A stretch of 64,000 nt of DNA, from assembly GCA_030844895.1 (NCBI GenBank), contig CM061234.1, positions 15,311,573 to 15,375,572 on the forward strand, in the 5' to 3' direction. Positions 1 through 12,056 of the stretch are shown here, one piece after another; the stretch's first letter is position 1; every line of letters begins with the position of its first letter. Below the pieces are notes generated by a model. That model searched no databases. It was not told the DNA's origin and saw only the letters and a program-made list of their open reading frames with translations. This DNA comes from Ambrosia x helenae (Eukaryota > Streptophyta > Magnoliopsida > Asterales > Asteraceae). A program made the translations under genes and the position numbers.

Positions 1-385
1 GGCATTGTGTAGTATTTGTTACTTATTGTGTTATATTTCGTGATTCATTGTGTTTTTTGTATCTTTCTCACCATTTTCATTTTTGTAACACTGTGTATGA
101 TAACTTGACTAATTAGCGTAAACACCTTTTATTATCTATATTTGACTTAACATTCTCTATTTTTACGCATAATCCTTATATTTTTCCAAATAAGTATAAC
201 TTGAAATGGATAGATATAAAAATTCAAAGTTAAAAATGGGCATGAAATTTTGAAGCTTTAGATATTTAAGGGTGAAAGTCAATTAATAAGCAGTTATTTT
301 CTTAAGAAAATGGTTTATGTATGATATTTTTAATTATTTTGTAAGGAATATTTTTAATTTTACAAGAACATATATAATATACTTT
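1..385. other. AT-rich stretch without a recognised gene
   Basis: I see no coding signal, terminal repeat or RNA gene here. It is AT-rich sequence to the left of the first transposable element. Confidence 0.5.
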
Positions 386-1411
386 GGGTAAATGGATTTA
401 AATACTCCCAACTATCGTCTGTTGTCGGATATCACTCCGAACATTCACTTTGGCTAATAGCACTCTCAACTTTCAACTTATTTTCTTCCATCACCCCTAC
501 GCTAACGGAGGTCTAACCTGGTTAGTCTTCGTGGCAAAAATGTAAAAACCAAAACATCTATGTGGCCAAAATGTAAAAACCAAAACTTAAGGGGCATTTT
601 TTATACTTTTTATTTTTAGTAGTAGTATTTTTTAAATTCTATAAATCCCAACCCCCCACCCTCTCTCTTACCCCTCTCTCTGTCTCTCTCTTCTATGACA
701 CACCTCCATCTCCATCACCATTTAACCGACCTGCAACCACCAACACGTAACTCCTATTAAACCCAACTACCACCACCACTTAACTCCTACTAAACTCAAC
801 AACCACCATTAATCGACCTGGAACCACCATTCAATTGACCTTCAACCACCACCACGTAACAGGAAGTGACCAGATTAGTGTTGGTGACTCGAAGGTATAT
901 TTGTATAAAGTTTTTTGTTCTATTTTTGTTGACCAGGCTTTGTTTTTTGGTTTAGATCTGTTAGTATGTTTTATTTGAAACTAATGTGTGTTTGATGAGT
1001 TGAAGTTGTTTAAGATGGTTTAGGTTATGAATTAGGTGATTGAAGTTGTTTGTTTAATTTTCATTTAGATAGTGGACGGTGAAGGGTGGTGGTGGTGGTT
1101 TAGAGATAGAAAAGGGTATTTGAGTTTGTGTGTGTGTGTGGGGGGGGTGAGGGGGTTTCTACCACCAGAAGGGGTGTGGGTGGGTTGGGATGTATAAACT
1201 TTTAAAAATAAAAATAATAATAAAAAGCTTCAAAAATGTCCCAAAGTTTTGGTTTTTACATTTTGGCTATGAAGACTAACCAGGTTATACCTCCGTTAGT
1301 TTGGTGGTGATGGAAGAAAATAAGTTGGGAGTGCTATTGGAAAAAAGTTAAAGTTCGGAGTGATATCCGCCAACAGGCGATAGTTGGGGAGTATTAAAAT
1401 CAATTTCCCCC
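386..1411. mobile_element. Mutator-like (MULE/MITE-type) non-autonomous element with long terminal inverted repeats
   Basis: The left 200 bases (386-585) reappear as an imperfect reverse complement at about 1228-1411. Both arms share the outer motif GGGTAAATGG or GGGGGAAATTG, then ATTTAAATACTCC and ACTATCG. The inside is non-coding and includes a CT-rich tract near 660-690 and a short GT/G run near 1128-1155. There is no transposase ORF, so it must depend on enzymes supplied elsewhere. The element at 63255-63709 has related ends and a 9-bp target duplication, which supports the Mutator assignment. I could not find a clean target duplication for this copy; the copia element inserted only about 7 bases beyond its right end. 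Confidence 0.7.
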
Positions 1412-1422
1412 TTTTTAAATTC

Positions 1423-2079
1423 TGTTGGATCAGTTTCTTAACAGTTCATCACAGATTCTTCTAAGAACACTTGTTAAGATATATCAAAGTAAATGCACAG
1501 CGGAATGTATTAAGTTTTCTAAGTTAAAGTATCACTTTTAACAGAAGTTATTACTCCCCCTTGAATGTAGAACTAAAGCAGTAAAGAGAATCTAAGCAGT
1601 TAATGAATAAAACAGTAATAAGTTGCTTTGAAATGATTCTCAATATATTAGAAATGTTACTACAAAAGATGTCTAAAATAGTGAGTGTGAACCCATCTAT
1701 TTATAGACAGAACAGTACGTACATTGGAAGTACTGAAACTATTATAATAATACTACAAGACGCTGTAGTATTGAAACTTGTACATAAAGTAACAAAAACT
1801 AATATAATACTAAAACTACTGAAGTTAAGGGAGGTGAGAAGCTTCTACTAGAACTACCGATGAGTAGCAAACTACTGATGACTATTTCTTCAGTAGTTGT
1901 TCTTCAGATGTTCGTCTGGTTCATCTTCAGAACTTTGACTCTTCAGCACTTGGTTCATAGTATCAGTCTTCAGTACTTTGTCTTCTTCTTCTTCAGTAGA
2001 TTCTATACTTAGCAAAATATGCAGAAGGTGATTCAGACTAAGGTTTATAACTGGCTTGTCAATCCTCTTTGACCCAACA
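1423..2079 (-). repeat. 3' LTR of the copia element
   Basis: This is the left of two matching LTRs, starting TGTTGGATCAG and ending GACCCAACA on the plus strand. It differs from the 10003-10657 copy by many scattered substitutions, for example GCACAGCGG against GCACCATGG. Confidence 0.92.
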
Positions 2080-2080
2080 A

Positions 2081-2090
2081 TCTCCCCCTG
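2081..2090 (-). promoter_or_regulatory. Polypurine tract of the copia element
   Basis: On the minus strand the sequence just before the 3' LTR reads CAGGGGGAGA followed by T and then TGTTGG. That is the usual plus-strand primer position and composition for a copia element. Confidence 0.75.
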
Positions 2091-2145
2091 GATCGATGAA
2101 GCCAAAACCTTATCTAATCTTTATTCTCTTTCTTTCTTTCTGCAA

Positions 2146-5100
2146 TCAAGAATTCTTCATATTTCTCTGATCATGGAGATCTTGAGTTGGTGAGTTTGTT
2201 GTTCTGTGAGAAGTGGTCCTTGTTCTAGTATAAGATGTTGAATTGTGAGAAGGTCTTCTGTTGAAAGGTTTTTTTAGTTCATCTATGTTTTTGGAGATCT
2301 TAAAAGAACAGTCTCCCCTTGTCATCACCACTGAGTTTGAAGCATGAGTGAAGGACCATTTCACTATCTTTGCCTTAGACTTATCAAAGTCTAGTGTGTA
2401 GGGAACTATGCCATTTTCTTGGTTTCTTCCTGATGTTTGAGGTTCTTCTATTTCAGCCACAATTAGGTTGGATCTCCTTCTTTGTTCAACTTGTACAACA
2501 CCAAGTGTATCACTAGGAATAAGAATATGATGTTCAGTGATTACCTTGGTTTTTGTCTTGTCTGTGATGGTCTGGGTCAGTTGATAGGTATAAATTGCAG
2601 GATCCCTATGTTGAGTAAGCAGAGATCTTGCTTCCCATTCAATGTCTTGATCTACTATCTGATTGCCTTCAAGTAGAATCATTTTGAAATCTGCTTTGAT
2701 TTACTCCTCTGGCTTCTTCTTGGTAGCTGGACTTGTTGGTGGTTTCTTTTTATGAAAACCAGAAGTTTTGAAGTTTTAAACTGCTCTGGATTTGTCTTTT
2801 GCAAGGCCTTGAACTTCTTGTAAGTGTCAAGAAGATCAAGTCATTTCCACTTTGACAGTGTGCCTTTGAACCATAGTCATTGTTTACCCATTCTTGAATG
2901 ATCTGGGCTCTCTTCATCCCTCTTACTTTTTTAGTAGCAAGTTTATCTAATATAATCCCTGCCCTATGTTCCAGTTCAGCAGTTGAGAGTCCCCTAAGAG
3001 AGTGTTTCTTTGTCTTGTTGTTTTTGCTGATATAATTCATCAGCTGATGTCTGTTATCTTCATCATAAATAAGGAGTTATTCCTCAGCAACCCTTTCTTC
3101 TTCTTCTAGCTCTCTTAATTTGTCCTCATAAGCTTGTAGTTTTTTCATTAAAGGTCATGTCTTCCCTTACTTCTAAGTTGTTCCATATTTCATCTTCCTT
3201 AGCCTTCTTTTTGGCTGCTAATAAGCTCTTCTCCATTTCTTCTGATGAGAATGCTATTGGAGAAGGGTTTAAAACAGTTTCAGTTGTAGGAATGGGCACT
3301 GGAATTTGAATAGGAGTTTGTTCAGGTGCAATAGAAGGTTGTTCAGTTGTAGTTTGAGAAGTTACAACTGCTGAAGTGTTGTCTTCAGCACTTTTGGTTT
3401 TGTCTTCAGCAATTGCTTCTAAGCCTTGGGAAGCTTTTAGAAGTTTTTCTCTAAGGAGCCTTTCTTGATTTCTTGCTAATCATGTCTTTCTTTTAAGGCA
3501 ATTTCTTGTTTAGTCTTGAAGGTTTCTTTTTGGGCATCCTTGTGCTATTGTGCTTCTCTAGCCTTTTTGTAGGCTTCAAGAGAAATCTTTTCAGGCTCCT
3601 TGCTTTTTGCTATCATCTCACTCTTTTTGGCTTTATCCACTTTTGGAAACCACGGAGCAGGAGGTGCAACACCAGATAAATGTTCTAATTGCCTTCTGTT
3701 GTCTTCAACTCTTCTAAACAACTCCCTCATCTTCAGGTCAATTGCATTGTTGATCATCTCCAGTTGAGTCTTGTTTTTCAACTCCGTAGAAGTTTTGAAA
3801 GTTTGAATATGTGAAGATATGATGTGGTGTATCATCCGGTACAAGGGACCATCTGGGCTGCATTGTTGGTTCAATTATATGCTAGAAGCACCCAAGAATT
3901 GGGTAGGCTTTTGTGAGTGTGGAGGGGGTGTTTTTGGGAGATCCTCAGTACAGACTGGGGATGCCACTTTTGGGGAATTTGGGTTTAAGTGGTCTTTAAC
4001 CTGATCCTTTGTGACTGACTCTTTGAGTGCAGATACATTAGATTCAGGACCTTCACATTCAGCCGTCAATTCTTTTTTTGGAATTTGTGAATCATCATCC
4101 AAATTAATGGAATCATCTAAATCCCTGACCACATCATCAATAATGACTTCATTAGTTATACCATGAGCTACGCCCAACCTAGTTGTCTCATGTACCCCTT
4201 TGTCTTGGTTCTGGGGATTTCCTGCCTCAGGCTCAAGGCCTTCATTAGCAGTTGCAACATGTGAGGTCTTAAATATGTTAACACTATCCTCAGATCCACC
4301 ACTGGGTGGTATAAGAGTAGTAGCAGCCTCAAATGTACCTAAAGTATCTAAGTTTACGCTTAGATGCCTTGGTTCCTCATTATCTCTTGGGATAGGGATG
4401 ATAGCATCCACATCCATGTCCATTTCAGTAGATTGTTCCCCTGTTTTATGTGGTGCTTGGGAATGACATTATTAGATGGGATGTTTTCTTTCAGCCCAGA
4501 GAGAAATTGAGCTATTTCTACTCTTGTATGGGAATGTTCCGGTTCAGTAGTTTTGGGGTCAGTAGAAGGAATGGTTTCAGTAGTTTCAGAAAGAGGGTTA
4601 GCAGTTTTGGTCTTTTTGAGTTTCTTTCTTGGAAACTGAATGGATATATGTTTAGCTCTTTTGGGTGAGGGTGGAGATGGATGTAACTGAGAGGAAGTTT
4701 CAATTACACCTTTGTCAAGTGCAAATTGCACATCAGCAGATTTAGGCATCTCAACCTCCTGGATTGCTTTTCTTTTTGGGTTGGTGGGTTTGGATTTTTG
4801 ATGTTTGGGATTTTTGGCTTTTTGGGAAATGGGTTTGGAAGATGTGGGTTGCTTGGGGACTGTTTCTTGTTCCCCTTGGTCATCTTCAGGCATGGAAGTC
4901 GGTTTGTTATGCCTTGAGTATACTTGTGACGTTAAAGGGTTTAACTTTGTTGTTTCCCCAACAAGTACCTCTTCACCAAGTTCCTTAATAATACAGTGTA
5001 TTAGGAACCTTGGGTATAGCAAAAATTTCTTTTTATCATTTTGATGGTGTAACACCAACTCATTAAAGAAATATGATGATTCCTTGTAAGAGGTTTCATT

Positions 5101-5610
5101 CACAATGGAATGGAAAATAGGTTGTAAAGTAGGTTGTAAAGTAGAGGGCATCTGATCATATGAACCAGTTTTAGGACTTAAACACATGATAATGTAATGG
5201 AACAAAAGTTTATATTTTGCATCAAAAAATCTTTTGTACACAGTTGCATGTGAAACAGTACCTTGGGAATGACACTATGTCATTATTAATTAAACAGTTC
5301 CAGCTAGAATATGATCTGGGACTTGAGCATCATTCGGACCTAGTCTGATTCCCAGAGTTTCAGGTGTAATCGCCATGGTCTTCCCTTTGATCGTCGTCTT
5401 CAAGGAAATGACCTTATCATTGACGGTTACTGCCACAACGTTTGCCAAGAATTCATTAAGAGTTTCAATAAGAATTTGTGGGTCAACAGTGAACGTTGTG
5501 TAGTATTGGGATTTGATGACTAAATCTATGATATCGTCGTATTGGGACCAGGCTTTATCCTTTGTGAAGTACCCCTTTTGATTATGTCCTTGTTTAAGAA
5601 CGAGATCCAT
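2146..5610 (-). pseudogene. Extra ORF downstream of pol in the copia element (envelope-position protein of unknown function, broken)
   Basis: Reading on the minus strand from 5610, one protein of roughly 1,100 residues can be followed in pieces. The first piece (5610-5290) continues in the same frame to 5241-4360 past two stops. A frameshift near 4400 leads to 4423-3875 and, after one TAA stop, to 3874-3545. The same frame is open again at 3040-2750, and a further frameshift leads to 2682-2146. The N-terminal part is globular, with many aromatic and aliphatic residues. The middle is Pro/Ser/Thr/Lys/Glu-rich and probably disordered. The later part is charged and looks alpha-helical. I see no convincing signal peptide or membrane anchor. 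Sireviruses are known to carry envelope-like or other extra ORFs in this position; the function of this one is unknown. From memory, similar ORFs are common in Asteraceae genomes under unrelated annotation names. Confidence 0.72.
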
Positions 5611-5976
5611 GGATGTTTTTGAAGGAACAGTTGTAGGTTTAAGAGGGAGTGAATTTTTGTTTTTGAAACGATAAGTATGAAAAGAGGGGTTTTCAGAAGT
5701 TTATAACCACCTTAGGTCAAACTTCTGAAATGGGAAAAGACTGATTTGTCCTTTTTAGCAAAACTTCTGATGAACAAATTGTTCATCAGTAGTTTCCCAT
5801 TTTCTCTTTAGTAATTTTCAACAACTGATGAGATTATGTTTGAAAACACCCAATTTAGAAAATACTCCTATACTGATGTTTTGTACATTAGTACTCTCTC
5901 CCTATATCGCCATCAGAGGTTTGTGACAATTGAGCAATAAAATAAGTGAAAATGAAGTATGTGCATGAAAATGAAA

Positions 5977-7524
5977 ACACTTACAAAATTAACTCCAAAT
6001 TTAGCATCCCAAGCACGGACACTAACATCTGAAAGGTTGTTGTGTCAAGGGGTTTTGTGAAAACATCAACAATTTGATTTGTTGTTGACACATATTTTAC
6101 CTCAATCTTGCCTTTTTCATAGCAATCCCTGATGAAATGATACCTGATTTCAATATGTTTTTGTCTTTGAAAATTGGACAGAGTTTTGAATGATGCTAAT
6201 GGCTGAGGTACTGTCTAGGAGCAATGGTGTCTTGGTCTCTTTGATTCCATAATCAAGCAATTGATTTTGAAGCCATTGTATCTGTGAAGTACAGCTTGCA
6301 GCTGCAATATATTCTGCTTCAGCAGTTGGTGCTACCATAGATGTTTGCTTCTTTGATTGCCATGACAACAGACAATTTCCAATAAATTGACATCCACCAG
6401 ATGTTGATTTTCTTGACATCATTTTACACCCTACGTAGTCACTATCTGAAAAGGTTATTAATCTGTTACCGCTGATAGCAGGATACCAAATTCCTAGATT
6501 ACAAGTTCCTTTCAAATATCTAAAAATTCTTTTGACTGCCATAAGGTGCGATTCCCTTGGAGCTGATTGATATCTAGCACAAACACATGTTGAAAACATA
6601 ATATCTAGTCTAGAAGCAGTTAAATAAAGAAGGGAACCTATCATACATCTATACATGGTTTGGTAAACATGTTTTCCTTGATCATCTGGATCAACTTGTG
6701 TGGTTGGACTCATGGGAGTGGAACATCATTTACAGTCTTGCAAAGAAAATTTGTTCAATAATTCTTTAACATATATAGATTGATGTATAAAAGTTCCATT
6801 TTGCTTTTTGTTTGATCTGCAGTCCTAGAAAGTACTACAGTTCTCCCATGGTACTCATCTCAAATTTAGATTGCATGAGTTCCTTAAATTCTTCACATAG
6901 TTTTGTATTGGTTGAACCAAAAATGATATCATCAACATAAATTTGAACAAGGAGGATGTGATTTCCAACATGTTTTATGAAAAGTGTTTTAACAATGGAG
7001 CCTCTTGTGAAGTGATTTTTTGACTAAAAATGTTGAAAGTGTGTCATACCAATCTCTAAGAGCTTGTTTTGGCCCATATAGAGCCTTGTCAAGTTTGTAC
7101 ACCCAATTAGAATATGCCGATCCTCAAACCCAGGTGGCTGAAAAACATACACCTCCTCTTTAATTTTGCCATATAAAAATGCACTTTTTACATCCATTTG
7201 AAAAACTTTAATTTTATTGAAAATAGTATGAGCCAAGAATAACCTGATGGCTTCAAGCCATGCAACTTGAGCAAAGGTTTCATCATAATCAATTCCTTCT
7301 TCTTGAGAAAAACCTTTGACCACCAGTCTTGCCTTGTTCTTGATGATTAAACCAGTCTCATCTTGTTTATTCCGAAAAACCCATCTTGTGCCAATTGGTA
7401 GCTTGTTAGGAGGTAAGGGACAAATTTGCCAAACCTGTTGCTTCTTGAATTGCAACAACTCATCCTGCATAGCTTCAACCCAAGTGTTGTCTTTGAGGGC
7501 TTCCTGGTATTTCTGTGGTTCCAA
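5977..7524 (-). pseudogene. Copia reverse transcriptase and RNase H (broken)
   Basis: The RT starts with the typical WVEAMQDEL and GTRWVFRNK blocks (7524-7024). It continues out of frame through the catalytic YVDD motif, read on the minus strand near 6950-6915. The RNase H part (6713-6150) keeps FSDSDYVG, the KSTSG block and AEAEYIAA, which contains a catalytic acid. The C-terminal tail runs to about 5977. Frameshifts near 7020 and around 6720-6900 break the frame. In an active element these domains copy genomic RNA into DNA in cytoplasmic particles. Confidence 0.88.
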
Positions 7525-8019
7525 CTGAGGAATGAATGCTGAGAAAAAGCAGAAGTTGGAAAGCTAGTTTCTTGTAAGTACCCCTATAGCATTATCACCC
7601 ATGATTTGGTCCAATAGATGATCTCTGTGTTCTATAATTTGTTCTTGTGTTATGGGAGTGGGATCTTGAACTTCTTCAAACAAACAACTAAGGTTAATGA
7701 TGTCTGATTCAGCTGTTTGTACAGCTTCAGCAGTTTTAGGAGCTGAATCAGAAGTTTGGGGTTCCATATCAGCAGTTGTTTGGTTTGTTGAATCCAAAGT
7801 TTGAGAAACTTCTGATTGTTTGGGAGTTGATTTGTAAATTGAATTTGGAGTCCATGATGGAGGACCATCATCAAACCCTTGATCACCATAATAAGTGGGT
7901 TTAGATGAAGTGATGGCAGTCTTTTCAGGTCCGAAATTAAAACTGTCAAGGTCAAAGAGTTCAGCAGGATGTGCTGGAATGATTGTATGTTTTGACTCAT
8001 TGAACTCGACATTCAGTGT

Positions 8020-9042
8020 TTATTTAACTATCTTGGTTCTTGAATTGGATACCTTGTAGGCTTTTCTTGTGGGAGAATAACCAAGAAAGTAACCTGAATC
8101 AACTTTAGGAGCAAATTTTGAAATGGAGTCCTTAATGTTTAAAATAAAATATTGACATCCAAAAGCCCTGAAAAAGGAGATAAGGAGGTTAATGCTATGA
8201 AGAACTTCATAAGCAGTTTTGGAGTGTCTTTTCTTGATGAGGACCCTATTTTGAACATAACAAGTTGTGTTGACTGCTTCAGCCCAGAAATAAAGAGGTA
8301 GGCCTGAATCAGCTAACATTGTTCTTGCTGCTTCAATCAATGTTCTATTCTTCCTTTCTACCACACCATTTTGTTCAGTGGTTCTGGGAATGCTGAACTG
8401 TCTAACAATCCCTTTAGACAGGCAGAATTCATCCAGAGTTTTGTTCCTGAACTCTGTCCTATTGTCACTTCTTATGACTTTGATAGAGATAGAATGTTGT
8501 TTATCTACTTGTAGAATGAAGAATTTGATAATATCAGCTGCCTCATCCTTGGAAAATAAGAAAAAGACCCATGTAAATCTTGAATAGTCATCAATGATGA
8601 CCAAACAATACTTCTTACCAAGGCTCATGATTTTGACTAGCCCAAATAAGTCCATATGGAGTAGTTGAAAACATGGAGTTGTTTTTTATTCTTCAATAGA
8701 CTTATAAGAGGACTTATGTTGTTTTCCCTTAAGACAGGAAACACAGTGTTCTTTACACTGGTATTCCTTCAAGGGTAGACCTCTGACCAAGCCCATTTTA
8801 GTGACTTTATTTATGGTTTTAAAGTTCATATGGCCAAGTCTCCTATGCCAAAGGTCTGTTTCAAACGTTGATGCCTTTGAGAAGAAACAGGCAGTGTTGT
8901 TCAATACTCTGTCCTTCTCAGTGTCCACTTCATAGACATTGCCACATCTTTTGGCAACAAACAAAGTATGATCTTCAATTATCTTCTCTATCAAGAATGA
9001 AACACATGTTATCAATAGTTTGAATATTTTCTTCATTGTCAT
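8020..9042 (-). pseudogene. Copia GAG-pre-integrase and integrase core (broken)
   Basis: The segment 9042-8686 contains an HHCC-type zinc-binding region (WHRRLGHMNF, then CVSCLKGKQH). After a stop, 8655-8020 holds the integrase core, with the first Asp in VIIDDYSRF, the second in IRSDNRTEF, and the Glu in NGVVERKNRT. The usual Gly after SDN is Arg here. Integrase joins the DNA copy to the host chromosome. An upstream piece (9223-8975, minus) has only weak similarity to the gag-pol linker. No CCHC knuckle or protease motif is visible between gag and this region, so they were probably deleted. Confidence 0.88.
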
Positions 9043-9312
9043 AAGCTGGATATGATCTTTCTGATGAGATCCCAGCAGTTATGTCAACATGATCAAAAGA
9101 TCCAAAATCATTAGAACAAGTTGGTGAGTCTTGTCCTAAAAGTGTTGTACTACCTAGAATATAGTCATCAGTAGTTTTTCCAGAGTTTTGCAATGTTTTT
9201 CTTTTGATTAATTTCTCTCTCAAAAGTTAGTAATCTCCCATGTAATTTTGTGAGTGAAAGGGATTCAAAATCTGGTCCTGATCTAAGGACTATAGAATAA
9301 GTTTCTCATTTT

Positions 9313-9769
9313 TCAGGTAAAAGACATTAAAAATCTATGCAACATAGATGAGTTTGTATAGGTCTGACCATTTAATTTTAACTCAGATATTAATGAAAAA
9401 CATCTTTCAAATTGTTGTATCAAAGTTTCTCCACTAACATGAGAAAATGTTTGATATTGTTGAGCCAAAATTTCTCTTGTGTTGGCAATCACCTCAGCAG
9501 TTCCTCCAAACTGTTCTTTGAGGCAATCCCACAGCTCTTTCGCACTCTCACAATGTAAGCCCAGCATAAATTTCATTTGGGAGAGTCGTTGCTAACATTG
9601 AAAAAGCCTTTGCATCTAGCTCAAGTTTTAGGAAATCTTCATCAGTGTAGTCTTTTGGTTCTTTTTCCTTTTCTACTTTAGTTTCTAGATCAGTTGTTAC
9701 TGGTTTATGGGGTCCATACATAATAGACATCCAACAACCAGTATTTTGCTGTGACAAAGTATGTGCCAT
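9313..9769 (-). pseudogene. Copia gag (capsid region, broken)
   Basis: Two overlapping reading frames (9769-9548 and 9576-9313) together give the N-terminal gag, with KLELDAKAF, then AKELWDCLKEQFGG and QFERCFSLISELKLNG. These are standard copia gag (UBN2-like) blocks. A frameshift lies at about 9550-9575. The reading frame decays after 9313 and the zinc-knuckle part is missing. Confidence 0.85.
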
Positions 9770-9983
9770 CCTTCTTTACCATATATTATATTTATTTCTT
9801 ACTAGCATAGGAGGATTATTTGCAGATCCAGTATTAAGAGGATCCATTTTTAAGAAATTTGATTAATCAATGGTTTCTTAAAGTGATGCATGTTTTTATA
9901 AAGTGAACTTTTATCCTAGATTGAATGTCAATAAGAGCTTGTGTCTGATCTCAATTTGTTAGATTGATATGTTATCAGATGAA

Positions 9984-10000
9984 CCAGAGCTCTGATACCA
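9984..10000 (-). promoter_or_regulatory. Primer-binding site (initiator-Met tRNA)
   Basis: The minus strand reads TGGTATCAGAGCTCTGG two bases inside the 5' LTR. The first 12 bases match the usual plant initiator-Met tRNA primer site. Confidence 0.9.
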
Positions 10001-10002
10001 AT

Positions 10003-10657
10003 TGTTGGATCAGTTTCTTAATAGTTTATCACAGATTCTTCTAAGAACACTTTTTAAGATATATCAAAGTAAATGCACCATGGAATGTACTAAGTGTTCT
10101 AAGTTAAAGTATCACTTTTAACAGGAGTTAGTACTCCCCCTTGAATGTAGAACTAAAGCAGTTAAAGAGAATCTAAGCATTTAATGAATAAAAAAGTAAT
10201 AAGATGCTTTGAAATGATTCTCAATATATTAGAAATGTTACTGCCAAAGATGTCTAAAATAGTGAGTGTGAACCAATCTATTTATAGACAGAACAATACG
10301 TACATTGAAAGTATTGAAAATATTATAATAATACTACAACAGGCTGTAGTATTGTAACTTGTACATAAAGTAACAAAAACTAATATAATACTAAAACTAC
10401 TGAAGTTAAGGGTGGTGGAAAGCTTCTACTAGAACTGCTGATGAGTAGCAAACTACTTATGAGTATTTCTTCAATAGTTGTTCTTTAGATGTTTCTTTGG
10501 TTCATCTTTAGAACTTTAACTCTTCAGCACTTGGTTCATAGTATCAGTCTTCAGTACTTTGTCTTCTTTTTCAGTAGATTCTATACTTAGCAAAATATGC
10601 AGAAGGTGATTCAGACTAAGGTTTATAACTGGCTTGTCAATCCTCTTTGACCCAACA
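10003..10657 (-). repeat. 5' LTR of the copia element
   Basis: This is the right-hand LTR, matching 1423-2079 and followed by the target duplication AATTC at 10658-10662. It should contain the element's promoter, but I did not find an unambiguous TATA box. Confidence 0.92.
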
Positions 10658-10662
10658 AATTC

Positions 10663-11470
10663 ATAGGGCTATATATGAAAATTTCCAAATTTCTTCAATA
10701 GCTTGGGTCTTTATTGCTTTAGGGTTTAGTCCGTAAGGCCTTCACTGTTTCGTACGTTTTTCAAAGCCCACAATAATAAGCATTTATCTTTTAAGTTTTG
10801 TAATTACACTAATTACGTGTTTGTGAAGAGTTCAAATGAGAAGAAATTTCTTGTAAGAAAAAGAAAAATTTTAAACTAATAGGAATCCTTCATTTTAATA
10901 CATGTCTTGAATGTTAAATAAATGATTAATTTACAGTAACCTCCATAAACTAGTTAAATAATTGAAATTCATAATTGCTTTTCAAAATATATTTTTTCAA
11001 ACCAAGCCTAATTTGAAATGAAGGATAATTTTGATATATGTAGGATAAATGTATGATAATTTTGACATATGTAGGATAAATTTTCGATATGTGTATGATA
11101 AACGTATGATAATTTCCATAGTGTAGGATGAATTTTGATATGTATAGGAAAAATTGTGATATGTGTAGGATAAAGTGTTAATGACTAATTATTTAAAGAT
11201 ACAATAACTAATATGAGATGAGCTAAAGTATTTAATGTTTTATAGTTATGTCATTTCTTATTTTTATTCTCACATGAAATTTATTCTAAAATGAACCTCC
11301 CCTTACGCGTTTTTCTCTGTAAATTTATAATGCTACAATTAATGTAGGTTAGATTAATAAATCATAATAATTATAAATTAAGTTAAGTCAATTATTAAGC
11401 GTAATTGCCTTAAATTTTGTTACTTAAATATATCTTAATAATTTTTATCTTATAATTTCAAATTTGATTT
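10663..11470. other. AT-rich non-coding stretch upstream of the defensin-like gene
   Basis: No ORF or terminal repeat is visible apart from the minisatellite at 11026-11175. It may hold distal regulatory sequence of the gene at 12057. Confidence 0.5.
11026..11175. repeat. Degenerate minisatellite
   Basis: About five imperfect copies of a 25-35 base unit occur, built from ATATGTGTAGGATAAA and TTTTGATATG. Confidence 0.7.
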
Positions 11471-11473
11471 GAG

Positions 11474-11482
11474 TATATATAT
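11474..11482 (+). promoter_or_regulatory. Candidate TATA box of the defensin-like gene
   Basis: TATATATAT stands about 575 bases before the proposed start codon. It fits a promoter only if the gene has a 5' leader intron. A good donor (GATAG/GTAAGT, GT at 11599) and acceptor (TTCCAG, AG at 12045-12046) would provide such an intron. Confidence 0.35.
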
Positions 11483-12056
11483 GCGAAAGGGGTATACCAA
11501 AGGTACTACATGATCTACATCCATCTAAAAATTTCATAGTATCAAAATCAAAGTTTGCCTTTGTCTCTTGAAGTGATGCAGCAAATAGAAAAAGATAGGT
11601 AAGTATTTAATATGCCGTATTTGATATCAATACGGTCGTATATATTCACATCATATTACAAATTAGATATTCCTTAACATGTATATGACCCGTATAACTC
11701 TCTACGAGTTGTAGAATTATATACTTCTTGTATAGCTAACATTCCCATGAAAAACATGACTCGCTTACGTACCATTGATAGAAGCTGCTCATATAAGTGT
11801 ATACTGGTTGTATAAGAGGCCGGATATGTGTATCAGGTCGAATAAAATATTCCCCAACATCTTATATGGTTTGTATATACCTACATTGCTCTTATACATG
11901 TTAAGGTGTCATAATGAGTTTTAAGATGTATGAATAACTTGAGGTGTACTTAATCAAAATTTTGCACACTCTTTGTATATTATGCCCTTGTATAACTTTT
12001 TATGCAAAATCATCTTAAACCGTTTTTATTATTTCTTTCATTCCAGGTGTCTAAAC

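Larger units (their letters stand above)
1423..10657 (-). mobile_element. Complete but decayed copia LTR retrotransposon (Sirevirus-like) with extra 3' ORF
   Basis: Direct LTRs lie at 1423-2079 and 10003-10657, each starting TGTTGG and ending CCAACA, with a 5-bp duplication AATTC at 1418-1422 and 10658-10662. The coding strand is minus, so the right LTR is the 5' LTR. The initiator-Met tRNA binding site sits 2 bases inside it, and a purine tract adjoins the left LTR. In coding order it holds gag, GAG-pre-integrase and integrase, reverse transcriptase, RNase H, and a long further ORF region (about 5610-2146). The integrase-before-RT order defines copia. The extra ORF and the integrase sequence suggest the Sirevirus branch. 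Every ORF is broken, and the two LTRs differ at a few percent of sites by eye, so this is an old, inactive copy. Confidence 0.93.

Noticed and set aside
386..394. 9-bp target duplication for the first Mutator-like element
   Set aside because: The nine bases before 386 (ATATACTTT) do not match any register after 1409-1411.
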